A DNA stretch of 64,000 nucleotides from positions 1 to 64,000 of the forward strand of contig NZ_JALJZY010000001.1 in the NCBI RefSeq assembly GCF_024171525.1, given 5' to 3'. Within the stretch, counting starts at the first letter, position 1. Every line of letters starts with the position of its first letter. Shown here one piece after another: positions 8,422-16,830 of this stretch. The notes below the pieces were generated by a model. It made no database searches and had not been told where the DNA came from. It saw only the letters and a program-made list of their open reading frames with translations. A program made the position numbers and the translations under genes. This stretch comes from Neisseriaceae bacterium HSC-16F19. GTDB lineage: Bacteria; Pseudomonadota; Gammaproteobacteria; Burkholderiales; Neisseriaceae.

Positions 8422-10730
8422 TCTTCTCCTGTCGGCAACAGCGCTTTCAGGCTGCCTGAAAGCGCCAAGTGCTTGCCTTTGTGGCCGCGCTTGTTGCGAA
8501 TATCCTGCACGCGCAGGATTTCCCGGTGGGCGGCACCGCGTTTGCCCTGGCTGTGCACCACAAACTGCGGTGCCTCGCTCACCAGCATATGCGCCAAGCG
8601 GGCGCCTTCGGGCAGGCTCATCAGTTGCAGGCCGCGGCCTTTGGCCAGCTGCTTGAGTTGATGGAGTTCAAACGCCAACAGGCGCGGTTCGTCCGAAGCC
8701 AGTATCAATTGGGTATCGCTGCCCTCGGCACAGGCTTCGGCCGTCACCGGCAGGGGCGGCAGCAGGGTCTCACCGGCATTAAGGGTGACCACCACCTTGC
8801 CCGCCTTCACCCGTCCGGCCATATCGCCCAAGGTGCAGATAAAGCCGTAGCCGCCGCTACCCGCAAGTACGAAACGGCTTTCAGGCAGCCCGGTGATAAT
8901 GGCGGTAATGCGTGCGCCGGGGCTCAAATCAATCAATGAGGCCAAGGGCACGCCGTCGCCGCGGCCGCCGGGAATATCGGCCGCATCCACGGTATAGGCG
9001 CGACCTTGGGAATCCAAGACCACCACCGGCCACACCGTGCGCCCTTCCAGCACCTGCTGCAAACCGTCGCCCTCTTTAAAGGCAGTCTGGCTCAAGTCCA
9101 AGCCGTGTCCGGCACGGCTGCGTATCCAGCCTTTTTGCGACAGAATCAGCGTCACCGGCTCGTCGGCCGTGGTCTGGCTGAGGGTGGCGCGCTCGGCGGC
9201 TTCCACCAAGGTGCGGCGTGCATCGCCGTATTGTTTGGCATCGGCCTGCATTTCTTTGATGATGAGCGTGCGCTTGGCGTTCTCATCGGCAAGCAGATGT
9301 TGCAGGCTGCCCTCTTCTTCGCGCAATTCCTGCAACTCTTTTTCCAGCTTGAAGCCTTCCAGCCGTGCCAGCTGACGCAGGCGGATTTCCAATATGTCTT
9401 CGGCCTGGATTTCACTGAGGCCGAAGGCGGCCATCAATTCGGGCTTGGGCTCGTCGGCCTCGCGGATAACGCGGATCACCTCATCAATGTGCAGGAATAC
9501 CAGCATCCGCCCTTCGAGGATGTGGATGCGTCGCTCGACCTGGGCCAAACGGTGTTGCAGACGGCGGGTAACGGTGGCCACGCGGAAATCCAGCCATTCC
9601 TGCAAAATGCTTTTCAGGTTTTTCTGCGCCGGACGGTTGTCCAAGCCCATCATCACCATATTCATGGCCACATTGCCCTCCAGGCCGGTTTGCGCCATCA
9701 GGGTGTTGACAAACACTTCGGGCTCGATGCGGCCGGACGTGGGCTCGAACACCAGCCGCACCGGATGCCCGCCGTCGCTCTCGTCGCGCACGCGGTCTAT
9801 GAGTTCCAGCATCAGCTTCTTGGTATTGAGCTGCTCCTGGCTGAGCTGTTTTTTGCCCGCCTTGGGCTTGGGATTGGTCTGCTCTTCCAGCTCGGCCAGA
9901 ATTTTCTGCGTGCTGGTATTGGGCGGCAGTTCGGTGACTATCAAGCGCCATTGGCCGCGCGCCAGTTTTTCGATTTCGTAACGCGCACGCACGCGCACGC
10001 TGCCCTTGCCGCTTTCATAGATTTGCAGCAGGTCTTTGGCGGCGGTGATGATGTGGCCGCCGCCGGCAAAATCGGGCGCGGGAATGTATTGCATCAGATC
10101 GGCCGTTTGCAGCTGCGGTTTTTTCAGCAGGGCAATGGCGGCCTGGGTGACTTCGGTGAGATTGTGGGAGGGAATTTCGGTGGCCATGCCCACGGCAATG
10201 CCGGAGGCGCCGTTGAGCAGCACCATGGGCAGGCGGGCGGGCAGGTGTACCGGCTCTTCAAAAGCGCCGTCGTAATTGGGCACGAAATCCACCGTGCCCT
10301 GATGAATTTCCGACAACAGCAATTCGGCAATGGGGGTGAGGCGCGCCTCGGTATAACGCATGGCGGCCGCCCCGTCGCCGTCGCGCGAGCCGAAATTGCC
10401 GACGCCGTCGATCAGGGGATAGCGCAGGGTAAAGTCCTGCGCCATGCGCACCATGGCCTCATAGGCGGAACTGTCGCCGTGGGGATGGTATTTACCCAGG
10501 ATTTCACCCACCACGCGCGCGGATTTGACCGGCTTGGCATTCGGGCCCAGGCCCATATCGCGCATGGCATAGAGGATGCGGCGCTGTACCGGCTTCTGGC
10601 CGTCGCGCACATCCGGCAGGGCGCGGCCTTTGACCACGCTCATGGCGTATTCCAAATAAGCGCGCTCGGCATATTGGCCGAGCAGCAGGTAATCGTCCCC
10701 TATGGCGGCGGGCGGCGTGACATCGGACAT
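8418..10730 (-). CDS. parC: DNA topoisomerase IV subunit A
   Basis: A 770-aa type IIA topoisomerase subunit that decatenates chromosomes together with ParE (not in the window). The catalytic tyrosine is in AAAMRYTEARL. The quinolone-determining region reads KYHPHGDSSAYEAMV; the Ser and Glu equivalent to E. coli S80 and E84 are both wild type, so no target-based quinolone resistance is expected here. The C-terminal part carries the beta-pinwheel blades of the family (for example RSRAGHGLDLSQ). It heads an overlapping gene chain with pilS and pilR. The upstream region holds an uptake-sequence pair and a MITE. Confidence 0.97.
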   Translation of the reverse strand: MSDVTPPAAIGDDYLLLGQYAERAYLEYAMSVVKGRALPDVRDGQKPVQRRILYAMRDMGLGPNAKPVKSARVVGEILGKYHPHGDSSAYEAMVRMAQDFTLRYPLIDGVGNFGSRDGDGAAAMRYTEARLTPIAELLLSEIHQGTVDFVPNYDGAFEEPVHLPARLPMVLLNGASGIAVGMATEIPSHNLTEVTQAAIALLKKPQLQTADLMQYIPAPDFAGGGHIITAAKDLLQIYESGKGSVRVRARYEIEKLARGQWRLIVTELPPNTSTQKILAELEEQTNPKPKAGKKQLSQEQLNTKKLMLELIDRVRDESDGGHPVRLVFEPTSGRIEPEVFVNTLMAQTGLEGNVAMNMVMMGLDNRPAQKNLKSILQEWLDFRVATVTRRLQHRLAQVERRIHILEGRMLVFLHIDEVIRVIREADEPKPELMAAFGLSEIQAEDILEIRLRQLARLEGFKLEKELQELREEEGSLQHLLADENAKRTLIIKEMQADAKQYGDARRTLVEAAERATLSQTTADEPVTLILSQKGWIRSRAGHGLDLSQTAFKEGDGLQQVLEGRTVWPVVVLDSQGRAYTVDAADIPGGRGDGVPLASLIDLSPGARITAIITGLPESRFVLAGSGGYGFICTLGDMAGRVKAGKVVVTLNAGETLLPPLPVTAEACAEGSDTQLILASDEPRLLAFELHQLKQLAKGRGLQLMSLPEGARLAHMLVSEAPQFVVHSQGKRGAAHREILRVQDIRNKRGHKGKHLALSGSLKALLPTGEE

Positions 10731-10790
10731 AGTGTGCTGTGATTTAGATTTATGTTTGTAATGACGTTATTTTAATGCAAAGTCTGGAAT

Positions 10791-10802
10791 TTCAGGTAGC
10801 CT
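10791..10802 (-). repeat. AG-eik-type DNA uptake sequence variant
   Basis: On the minus strand this reads AGGCTACCTGAA, differing by one base from the AGGCTGCCTGAA form used in the rest of the window. A standard copy follows at 10804-10815 in the opposite orientation. Confidence 0.6.
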
Positions 10803-10861
10803 AAGGCTGCCTGAAAACAAGCTATCATACCATAAAGGCAGGATAATTCTTTCAGGCAGCC

Positions 10862-11017
10862 TGAGACCTTTGCAAAACCACCATCTGCGGCGCATTTCTG
10901 CGTTGTGCCCCTTGCGGGTACTGCTCGCTCGCTTGCCTATCTATGTGATATGTCTACGCTCGCTGCGCTGCTACGCCTTGAACTGCATCCACCGCTGGAG
11001 GTTTTTCAAAGGCATCA
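10862..11017. mobile_element. MITE-like element, family A copy 1 (overlaps ribF 3' end)
   Basis: A 156-bp non-coding element that starts with TGAGACCTTTGCAAAAC and ends in a degenerate inverted copy, TTTTTCAAAGGCATCA. The interior (CGTAGCAGCGCAGCGAGCG and GATAGGCAAGCGAGCGAG, read on the minus strand) is shared with copies at 23404, 24940, 47685 and 61258. It carries no transposase. The ends resemble those I associate with neisserial IS5/IS1106-type elements, which could act in trans. The ribF stop codon and last ~20 codons lie inside it. Confidence 0.75.
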
Positions 11018-11940
11018 GCCTGCCATACGCGGGCGGCAGCGGCATCCGCTTCGATTTGCGCCTGCAAGGCGGCCAGGCCGTCGAAACGGCGCTCTTCGCG
11101 CAATTTGTGCAGAAAAATCACCCTGAGGCGATGGCCGTACAAGTCTTCCCGGCAGTCAAACAAATGCACTTCCAAGCGTTGCAAACCGCCCACGGTCACC
11201 GTGGGATTGGAGCCGAAATTGGCCACACCGCGCCAGCTGCGCCCGTCATCATCCTCCACCCGCACCACAAACACCCCGCTTAAGGCGTAATGGTGCGGCG
11301 GCAGATGGATATTGGCAGTAGGAAAGCCGAGGGTGCGCCCCAGTTTGGCGCCGTGTTTGACGCGGCCGCTCAGGGCATAATCGCGGCCGAGCACGGCGGC
11401 GGCCTGCGGCAAATCACCCGCCGCCAAAGCACGGCGCACGGCAGTGCTGGACGCGCGCTCATCCGCCACCAACACCGAAGGCGTGGCTGCGGTTTCAAAA
11501 TCCGCCTGTTGTTGCAGCAAATCAAAATCGCCGCCGCGTCCGGCACCGAAACGAAAATCGTCACCCACCAGCAAATAGCGGGTGTGCAGACCGTCTTGCA
11601 ACACTTGGCGGATAAACGCTTCGGCACCCAGCGCCGCAAAACTGCGGTTAAAACGCAGCACCCACACCGCATCCACGCAGCCGCTGTCGGCCAGTAGGGC
11701 CAGTTTGTCGCGCAAAGGGCTTAAGCGGTAAGGCAAAGCGCGCCCTTGGCATCGGGCAAAAAATTCCTGCGGCTGCGGCTCGAACACCACCGCCGCCGTC
11801 TGCAAGCCACGGCTATCCGCCTCTTGGCGCAAGCGCTGCAAGATGTGGCGGTGGCCCAAATGCACACCGTCGAAATTACCGATGGTCACCGCCGTTTCCC
11901 GCATCCACTGCGGACGGCGGCCACCCAAGCAAACCTGCAT
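10954..11940 (-). CDS. ribF: bifunctional riboflavin kinase/FAD synthetase
   Basis: A 328-aa enzyme making FMN and FAD from riboflavin. The N-terminal nucleotidyltransferase domain has GNFDGVHLGH near residue 22. The C-terminal kinase domain has GFPTANIHLP and the ATP-binding region with GVANFGSNPTV. I chose the ATG at 11940 (MQVCLGGRRP) because AGGAG lies 8 nt upstream; a TTG 30 nt further up is possible. The last ~20 codons and the TAG stop are supplied by a MITE, so the tail after ARVWQA is not ancestral and the protein is about 20 aa longer than I expect for relatives. Confidence 0.93.
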   Translation of the reverse strand: MQVCLGGRRPQWMRETAVTIGNFDGVHLGHRHILQRLRQEADSRGLQTAAVVFEPQPQEFFARCQGRALPYRLSPLRDKLALLADSGCVDAVWVLRFNRSFAALGAEAFIRQVLQDGLHTRYLLVGDDFRFGAGRGGDFDLLQQQADFETAATPSVLVADERASSTAVRRALAAGDLPQAAAVLGRDYALSGRVKHGAKLGRTLGFPTANIHLPPHHYALSGVFVVRVEDDDGRSWRGVANFGSNPTVTVGGLQRLEVHLFDCREDLYGHRLRVIFLHKLREERRFDGLAALQAQIEADAAAARVWQADAFEKPPAVDAVQGVAAQRA

Positions 11941-12069
11941 ACAGTCTGCTCCTGCCTGTATCTGACTCAAAACCGCAATATTTTAAACACATCGCCACTG
12001 CAATGCCAGCATCCCCCACACCGTCTGCCCTTGAAATGCCGCTTTGCACAAACAAAAAAACTTTAACCA

Positions 12070-12098
12070 AACTTATTTCTTGCTAGAATAGAGGCCGT
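12070..12098 (+). promoter_or_regulatory. probable extended -10 promoter of the amino-acid permease gene
   Basis: TTGCTAGAAT contains a TGn extension and a TAGAAT -10 box just before a GC-rich palindrome (CGCCGC...GCGGCG, about 12105-12126). The -35 is poor (TTTAAC at 16-bp spacing). It lies about 70 bp before the start codon at 12161, which has GAGGATGAGG as a ribosome binding site. Confidence 0.5.
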
Positions 12099-12160
12099 TC
12101 CAAACGCCGCCGCAGCCGCGGCGGCGTGTCACACACTACACCAAAACAAGAGGATGAGGC

Positions 12161-12910
12161 ATGAATTTTCGCTTCGACATCATCTTAGAATACCGGGAAA
12201 TGTTCCTCTACGGCGCCCTGATGACTTTAGGGTTGACCGTGGTCGCCACCCTGTGCGGTACCCTGCTGGGTCTGTTCGGCGCCTTGGCGCGGGTGATCCG
12301 CGTGGAAAAAGGCAGCGCGCCCGTTAAAGCCCTGATCTGGGTATTGCGCCAAGCCACCCTGGTTTACGTGACCCTGTTTCGCGGCACACCGCTGTTTGTA
12401 CAGATTTTCATCTGGTATTTCGTGTGGTTTCCGGTGCTGGTCAATCCCCATGACGGCTGGATCATCAGTGGCGAGTTGGCCACCGAATTGCGCCGCAACT
12501 ACGGTGCGGTGATTGCCGGCTGTTTGGCCTTGTCGGTGAATGCCGGGGCCTATATCACCGAGATTTTCCGTGCCGGCATCCAGTCCATCGACCGCGGTCA
12601 GGTGGAAGCCGCCCGCTCCTTGGGTCTGTCTTATCCGCAGGCCATGCGCCACATTATTTTGCCGCAGGCCATCCGCCGCATGCTGCCGCCCTTCGGTAAC
12701 GAATTCATCACCCTGCTCAAAGACAGCTCGCTGGTTTCCGCCATTGCCGTGACCGAGCTGGCCTTTGTGGCCCGTACCGTGGCCGGACGCTATTCGGTGT
12801 ACGAAGAGCCTTACTACACCATCGCCCTGATCTATCTGGTGATGACCATGGGCTTGAGCTGGCTGTTCTCGTGGCTGGAAAAACGCTACAACAGCGCCAA
12901 CGAACGCTAA
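12161..12910 (+). CDS. amino acid ABC transporter permease (HisM/GlnP family)
   Basis: A 249-aa inner-membrane permease of the polar amino acid transport family. The EAA loop that contacts the ATPase is EAARSLGLSYPQAMRHIILP near residue 155. Several TM helices flank it, with an insertion around residues 95-115 (VNPHDGWIISGELATELRRN). The substrate is probably glutamate, glutamine or a similar polar amino acid by family; the sequence does not decide. No binding protein or ATPase gene is adjacent, so its partners are encoded elsewhere. Two hairpin terminators follow directly. Confidence 0.88.
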   Translation: MNFRFDIILEYREMFLYGALMTLGLTVVATLCGTLLGLFGALARVIRVEKGSAPVKALIWVLRQATLVYVTLFRGTPLFVQIFIWYFVWFPVLVNPHDGWIISGELATELRRNYGAVIAGCLALSVNAGAYITEIFRAGIQSIDRGQVEAARSLGLSYPQAMRHIILPQAIRRMLPPFGNEFITLLKDSSLVSAIAVTELAFVARTVAGRYSVYEEPYYTIALIYLVMTMGLSWLFSWLEKRYNSANER

Positions 12911-12920
12911 TCCCTGCCCC

Positions 12921-12945
12921 AAACCCCGGCCATGGCCGGGGTTTT
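12921..12945. terminator. intrinsic terminator after the permease gene
   Basis: AAACCCCGGCCATGGCCGGGGTTTT is a palindrome with a GC-rich stem and flanking A and T runs, 11 bp after the permease stop, so it could work in both directions. Confidence 0.8.
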
Positions 12946-12962
12946 AAACACATATTCAACAC

Positions 12963-12993
12963 AAAAACACCGACTCTTGAGTCGGTGTTTTTT
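12963..12993. terminator. second intrinsic terminator, between convergent permease and tal genes
   Basis: A 12-bp stem AAACACCGACTC / GAGTCGGTGTTT followed by a T run. Together with the hairpin at 12921 it separates two convergent genes. Confidence 0.85.
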
Positions 12994-13037
12994 GTTTTCA
13001 GGCAGCCTAAATTTCAGGCAGCCTAAAAGAGACTGGT

Positions 13038-14096
13038 TTAATCCTGCAACGGCTTCAACAAAGCATCAAAAGCATCCACAAACTGCTGCAAGCCGTCTTG
13101 CTGCAAGCGTACGGCCAAGACTTCCAAATCAATGCCCAAGGCCGCCACTTCGTCCAGCACCCGCAAGGCCGCGGCTGTGTCTTCGGTGAGCGTGGCTTCG
13201 GCTTCGCCGTGGTCGATAAAGGCAGCCAGGGTTTTGTCCGGCACGGTATTGACGGTATCGGCGCCGATCAGGCTCTCCACATACAGCACATCGGAGTAGT
13301 CTGGATTTTTGGTGCCGGTGGAGGCCCACAGCAGGCGTACCTTGGCGGCACCTTCGGCGGCCAAATCGGCAAAATCCACGCCGTCGAAAAACTGCTGCCA
13401 GTCCTGATAGGCGGCTTTGGCCAAGGCAATGGCGGTTTGGCCTTGCAGATGCAGCGGCAGGGTGGCATCCAGCGCACTGTCGATGCGCGACAGGAAGAAG
13501 CTCGCCACCACCTGAATATCCCCGACCGGCAAAGACTGCGCCTTGCGGCGGCGCAGACCTTCGCAATAGGCTTGGTAGACGCGCAATACCTGTTTGCGCG
13601 AAAACAGCAGGGTGATGTTGACATGCACACCGGCGGCCACCAGTTCGGTTAAGGCCAGCAGGCCGGCATCGGTGGCCGGCACTTTAATCATCACATTGGC
13701 GCGGCCGATGGCGCGGTGCAGACGCAAAGCCTCTGCCACGGTGCCTTCGGCATCGTCGGCCAAATCGGGCGCCACTTCCAGGCTGACCAAACCGCCGCGG
13801 CCGCCTTCGGCGCGGTATTGCGGCAGGCACACATCGCAGGCTGCCTGAACATCGGCCACGGCCAGAGTTTCATAACGCTGCTTGGGCGTGAGCGCCTGCT
13901 GTTTCAGCGCCGCCACTTCGTCGGCATAGAGCGCATCACCGGCAAAGGCTTTCTGGAAAATGGCCGGATTGGAGGTGACGCCGTACACACCCGCCTCCAG
14001 CATGCGCGCCAACTCGCCGGACTGCACCAGCGAGCGGGACAGATTGTCCAGCCAGATTTGCTGCCCCAGGGCATGAACTTGTTTCAATACGCTCAT
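13038..14096 (-). CDS. tal: transaldolase
   Basis: A 352-aa transaldolase of the longer bacterial type. It transfers a dihydroxyacetone unit between sugar phosphates in the pentose phosphate pathway. Visible signatures are GVTSNPAIFQKAF near residue 38, RANVMIKVPATDAG with the Schiff-base lysine, and LLWASTGTKNPDY near residue 265. The open frame extends 39 codons upstream, but I chose the ATG at 14096 because MSVLKQVHALGQQIWLDNLSR is the usual N-terminus. It is convergent with the permease gene and divergent from kdsD. rpiA of the same pathway lies about 45 kb away in the window. Confidence 0.95.
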   Translation of the reverse strand: MSVLKQVHALGQQIWLDNLSRSLVQSGELARMLEAGVYGVTSNPAIFQKAFAGDALYADEVAALKQQALTPKQRYETLAVADVQAACDVCLPQYRAEGGRGGLVSLEVAPDLADDAEGTVAEALRLHRAIGRANVMIKVPATDAGLLALTELVAAGVHVNITLLFSRKQVLRVYQAYCEGLRRRKAQSLPVGDIQVVASFFLSRIDSALDATLPLHLQGQTAIALAKAAYQDWQQFFDGVDFADLAAEGAAKVRLLWASTGTKNPDYSDVLYVESLIGADTVNTVPDKTLAAFIDHGEAEATLTEDTAAALRVLDEVAALGIDLEVLAVRLQQDGLQQFVDAFDALLKPLQD

Positions 14097-14232
14097 TTTG
14101 TATTCCTTTAATTTCGCAGACTGTTGGGTAATGGCGGCAATGTAGCCGCCTGCATCCGTTTTGACAAGCAAAACCGCAATCGGGCTTTTTATCGGTATAA
14201 TTGATTTTTTCATTCAGCTACCTGCCAAGAGT

Positions 14233-15207
14233 ATGACTGCACAGCTTCCCTATCTGGATTGGGCGCGCGAAGTGTTCGACATCGAAATGCGCGCCGTGGC
14301 CGAAGTGGCGGCCGGTTTGGACGACACCTTCAACCAGGCAGTGCGCACCATTTTGCAAAGCAGCGGCCGCGTGGTGATTACCGGCATGGGCAAAAGCGGC
14401 CACATCGGCCGCAAAATCGCCGCCTCGCTGGCGTCCACCGGCACACCGTCTTTCTTCATCCATCCGGGCGAGGCTGCCCACGGCGACTTGGGCATGATTG
14501 TGGACGGCGATGTGGTACTGGCGCTGTCCAATTCCGGCGAGAACGATGAAATCCTCGCCATCATCCCCGCCATCAAACGCAAAAACGTCAGCCTGATTTG
14601 CGTCACCGCCAAGGCCGATTCCACCATGGCCCGCCATGCCGACATTCATTTGCGCGCCCGCGTATCGCAGGAAGCCTGTCCGCACGGTCTGGCGCCGACC
14701 TCCAGCACCACCGCGGTGCTGGTTTTGGGTGACGCGCTGATGGTGGCGCTGTTGCGCGCCCGCGCCTTCACCCCGGACGATTTCGCCCTCAGCCATCCGG
14801 CCGGCAGCCTCGGCAAACGCCTGCTGCTGACCGTGCGCGACCTGATGCACCAAGGCGGCGACCTGCCGCTGGTGAGTGAGGCCACCGGCTTGCAGGATGC
14901 CATTGTCACCATGAGTGAAAAAGCCTTGGGCATGCTGGTGGTGACCGATGCCGACGGCCGCCTCAGCGGCGTGTTTACCGACGGCGATTTGCGCCGCCTG
15001 TTCCAAAAACACGACCGCATCGGCGGCTTGGTGATGGCCGACATCATGCACCGCAATCCGCACACCCTGGCGGCGGACAAACTGGCGGTGGAAGCCCTGA
15101 AAATCATGCAGGAAACCAAAATCAACGGCCTGATTGTCGCCGACGACGCAGGCCGCCCCATCGGCGCCCTCAATATGCAGGACTTGCTGCAAGCGCGCAT
15201 TGTCTGA
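14233..15207 (+). CDS. kdsD: D-arabinose 5-phosphate isomerase
   Basis: A 324-aa KpsF/GutQ-family isomerase converting ribulose 5-phosphate to arabinose 5-phosphate, the first step of Kdo synthesis. The SIS domain (about 35-170) includes GMGKSGHIGRKIAASLASTG and LSNSGENDEI. Two CBS domains follow (about 205-320). I chose the ATG at 14233, which gives MTAQLPYLDWAREVF; an upstream ATG is in frame but extends into the promoter region. It is the first gene of the Kdo and LPS transport operon kdsD-kdsC-lptC-lptA-lptB. Confidence 0.95.
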   Translation: MTAQLPYLDWAREVFDIEMRAVAEVAAGLDDTFNQAVRTILQSSGRVVITGMGKSGHIGRKIAASLASTGTPSFFIHPGEAAHGDLGMIVDGDVVLALSNSGENDEILAIIPAIKRKNVSLICVTAKADSTMARHADIHLRARVSQEACPHGLAPTSSTTAVLVLGDALMVALLRARAFTPDDFALSHPAGSLGKRLLLTVRDLMHQGGDLPLVSEATGLQDAIVTMSEKALGMLVVTDADGRLSGVFTDGDLRRLFQKHDRIGGLVMADIMHRNPHTLAADKLAVEALKIMQETKINGLIVADDAGRPIGALNMQDLLQARIV

Positions 15208-15225
15208 TTTGGCCGAAAGAACCTT

Positions 15226-15765
15226 ATGCTGCCCCAATACCCCGAATCCGTACTCGCGCGTGCCCGCAACATCAAACTGATGATCATGGACGTGGACGGC
15301 GTACTCACCGACGGCCGCATTTTTATCCGCAACGACGGCGAGGAAATCAAATCCTTCCATACGCTGGACGGCCACGGCATCAAGATGCTGCAAAACAGCG
15401 GCGTGGCCACCGCCATCATCACCGGCCGCGATGCGCCCTCGGTGGGCATTCGCGTGCGCCAGCTGGGCATTCAGCACTACTATAAAGGCATACACGACAA
15501 ACGCGCCTGCTATGCCGGACTCTTGGCGGCCACCGGCTTGCAGGAAGCCGAATGCGCCTATATCGGCGACGATGTGGTCGATTTGCCGGTGATGGTGCGT
15601 TGCGGTCTGCCGGTGGCGGTGCCGCAGGCGCATTTTGCCGTGCTGCCGCATGCGGCCTATGTGACCCGTGCCGATGCCGGTGCCGGGGCGGTGCGCGAAT
15701 TGTGCGATTTGATCATGCAGGCGCAAAACACGCTTCAGGCAGCCCTGGCGGAGTACAGCGCATGA
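15226..15765 (+). CDS. kdsC: 3-deoxy-D-manno-octulosonate 8-phosphate phosphatase
   Basis: A 179-aa HAD-family phosphatase that releases Kdo from Kdo-8-phosphate. The nucleophile motif is MDVDGVLTDG near residue 23; ITGRDAPSV and YIGDDVVDLPVM are the later HAD motifs. It follows kdsD by 18 nt and overlaps lptC by 4 nt (ATGA), which indicates an operon with translational coupling. The enzyme works in the cytoplasm as a tetramer in characterised relatives. Confidence 0.95.
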   Translation: MLPQYPESVLARARNIKLMIMDVDGVLTDGRIFIRNDGEEIKSFHTLDGHGIKMLQNSGVATAIITGRDAPSVGIRVRQLGIQHYYKGIHDKRACYAGLLAATGLQEAECAYIGDDVVDLPVMVRCGLPVAVPQAHFAVLPHAAYVTRADAGAGAVRELCDLIMQAQNTLQAALAEYSA

Positions 15766-16334
15766 GTGCCGTGCGTGCCACCTGGCTGTTTCCCTGCGTA
15801 TTGGCCGTGGTCTTGGGCGGGGTCAGCTTCTGGCTCGACCGCGTCAGCCAGGTCGAAACCGAAGAAATCGCCCTCAATCCCAACGAACCCAAATACCGCA
15901 TCGGCGGCATCCACGGCGAGCGCTTCGACGAAAACGGCTTTATCCGCGAGCGTCTCCATGCCGAGGCCGCCTGGCAGCTGCCTGAAAACCCTGCCGTGCA
16001 CATCGACAAGCCCGAACTGCACTTGTTTGAGCGCGGCGAGCCGCAATATCAGGTGCAGTCTGCCGCCGCCCGATACCACACCGACACCCGCCAAGTGGTG
16101 TTCGACACCGATGTGGTGCTGCACCAAACGGCACGCAACGGTCAGAGCGAAGGCTGGCTGCGCACGCAAAACCTGACGGTGGATACCGTCAGCCAGACGG
16201 CGCGCACGCAAAGTGCCGTACAATACCGCTACGGCCTCTCCCACGGCACCGCCGTGGGTTTTGAATACAACCGCGGCCAAGGTTTCCTCAACCTCTCGTC
16301 GCGCATCAAGGCAACCATTTATGACCCGAAATAA
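15762..16334 (+). CDS. lptC: LPS export ABC transporter periplasmic protein LptC
   Basis: A 190-aa bitopic inner-membrane protein with an N-terminal TM helix (about residues 7-25, WLFPCVLAVVLGGVSFWL) and a periplasmic beta-jellyroll. It forms the first part of the LPS bridge from LptB2FG to LptA. The start at 15762 overlaps the kdsC stop. Sequence conservation in LptC is low, so the call rests on topology, length, the GERFDENGFIRERLHAEAA segment and the invariant position between kdsC and lptA. Confidence 0.9.
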   Translation: MSAVRATWLFPCVLAVVLGGVSFWLDRVSQVETEEIALNPNEPKYRIGGIHGERFDENGFIRERLHAEAAWQLPENPAVHIDKPELHLFERGEPQYQVQSAAARYHTDTRQVVFDTDVVLHQTARNGQSEGWLRTQNLTVDTVSQTARTQSAVQYRYGLSHGTAVGFEYNRGQGFLNLSSRIKATIYDPK

Positions 16335-16818
16335 ACATCCCCTCCGCGCCGCGGCATTGGCCGCCCTGCTCTTGTCCGCCCCCGCGTGGGCGCTGGAGAG
16401 CGACCGCAACCAGCCCATCGAAATCGAAGCCGACCAAGGCTCGCTCGACCAAGGCAGCCAGAGCACGGTGTTTTCCGGCAATGTGAAAATCCGCCAGGGC
16501 AGCATGTACATCAACGCCGCCCGCGTGGAAGTGAACAAAGACGCCGCCGGCAACCAAAACATGAAGGCCAGCGGCAAACCGGTCACCTTCGGCCAGCAGC
16601 TGGAAAAACAGGGCATGGTCAAAGGCCAGGCCAATGAAGTGCGCTACACCAGCCAGACCGGCATCGTCACCCTCACCGGCAATGCCAAAGTGGAGCGCGG
16701 CAGCGATATGGCGCGCGGCCACACCATCGTCTATAACACCCGCACCGAGGTCTATACCGTCAGCGGCGGCAGCAAAGGCCGCGTTAGCGTGGTGATTCAG
16801 CCGCAAAACAAAAAATAA
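16321..16818 (+). CDS. lptA: LPS transport periplasmic protein LptA
   Basis: A 165-aa OstA-family protein with a Sec signal peptide ending at PAWA (about residue 23). The mature part begins LESDRNQPIEIEADQGSL and continues with repeated beta strands (TVFSGNVKIRQGSMYINAARVEV, cut here only by wording). It polymerises into the periplasmic bridge that carries LPS to LptDE. The start at 16321 overlaps lptC by 14 nt. The basic C-terminal tail PQNKK is short. lptD, lptE, lptF and lptG are not in the window. Confidence 0.92.
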   Translation: MTRNKHPLRAAALAALLLSAPAWALESDRNQPIEIEADQGSLDQGSQSTVFSGNVKIRQGSMYINAARVEVNKDAAGNQNMKASGKPVTFGQQLEKQGMVKGQANEVRYTSQTGIVTLTGNAKVERGSDMARGHTIVYNTRTEVYTVSGGSKGRVSVVIQPQNKK

Positions 16819-16830
16819 GCAGGATTACGC

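Noticed and set aside
9006..10742. Long open frame (578 codons) on the plus strand opposite parC
   Set aside because: It is the complement of a clear parC. In GC-rich genes the opposite strand often lacks stops; the protein is rich in His, Gln and Gly with no recognisable domain and no ribosome binding site.
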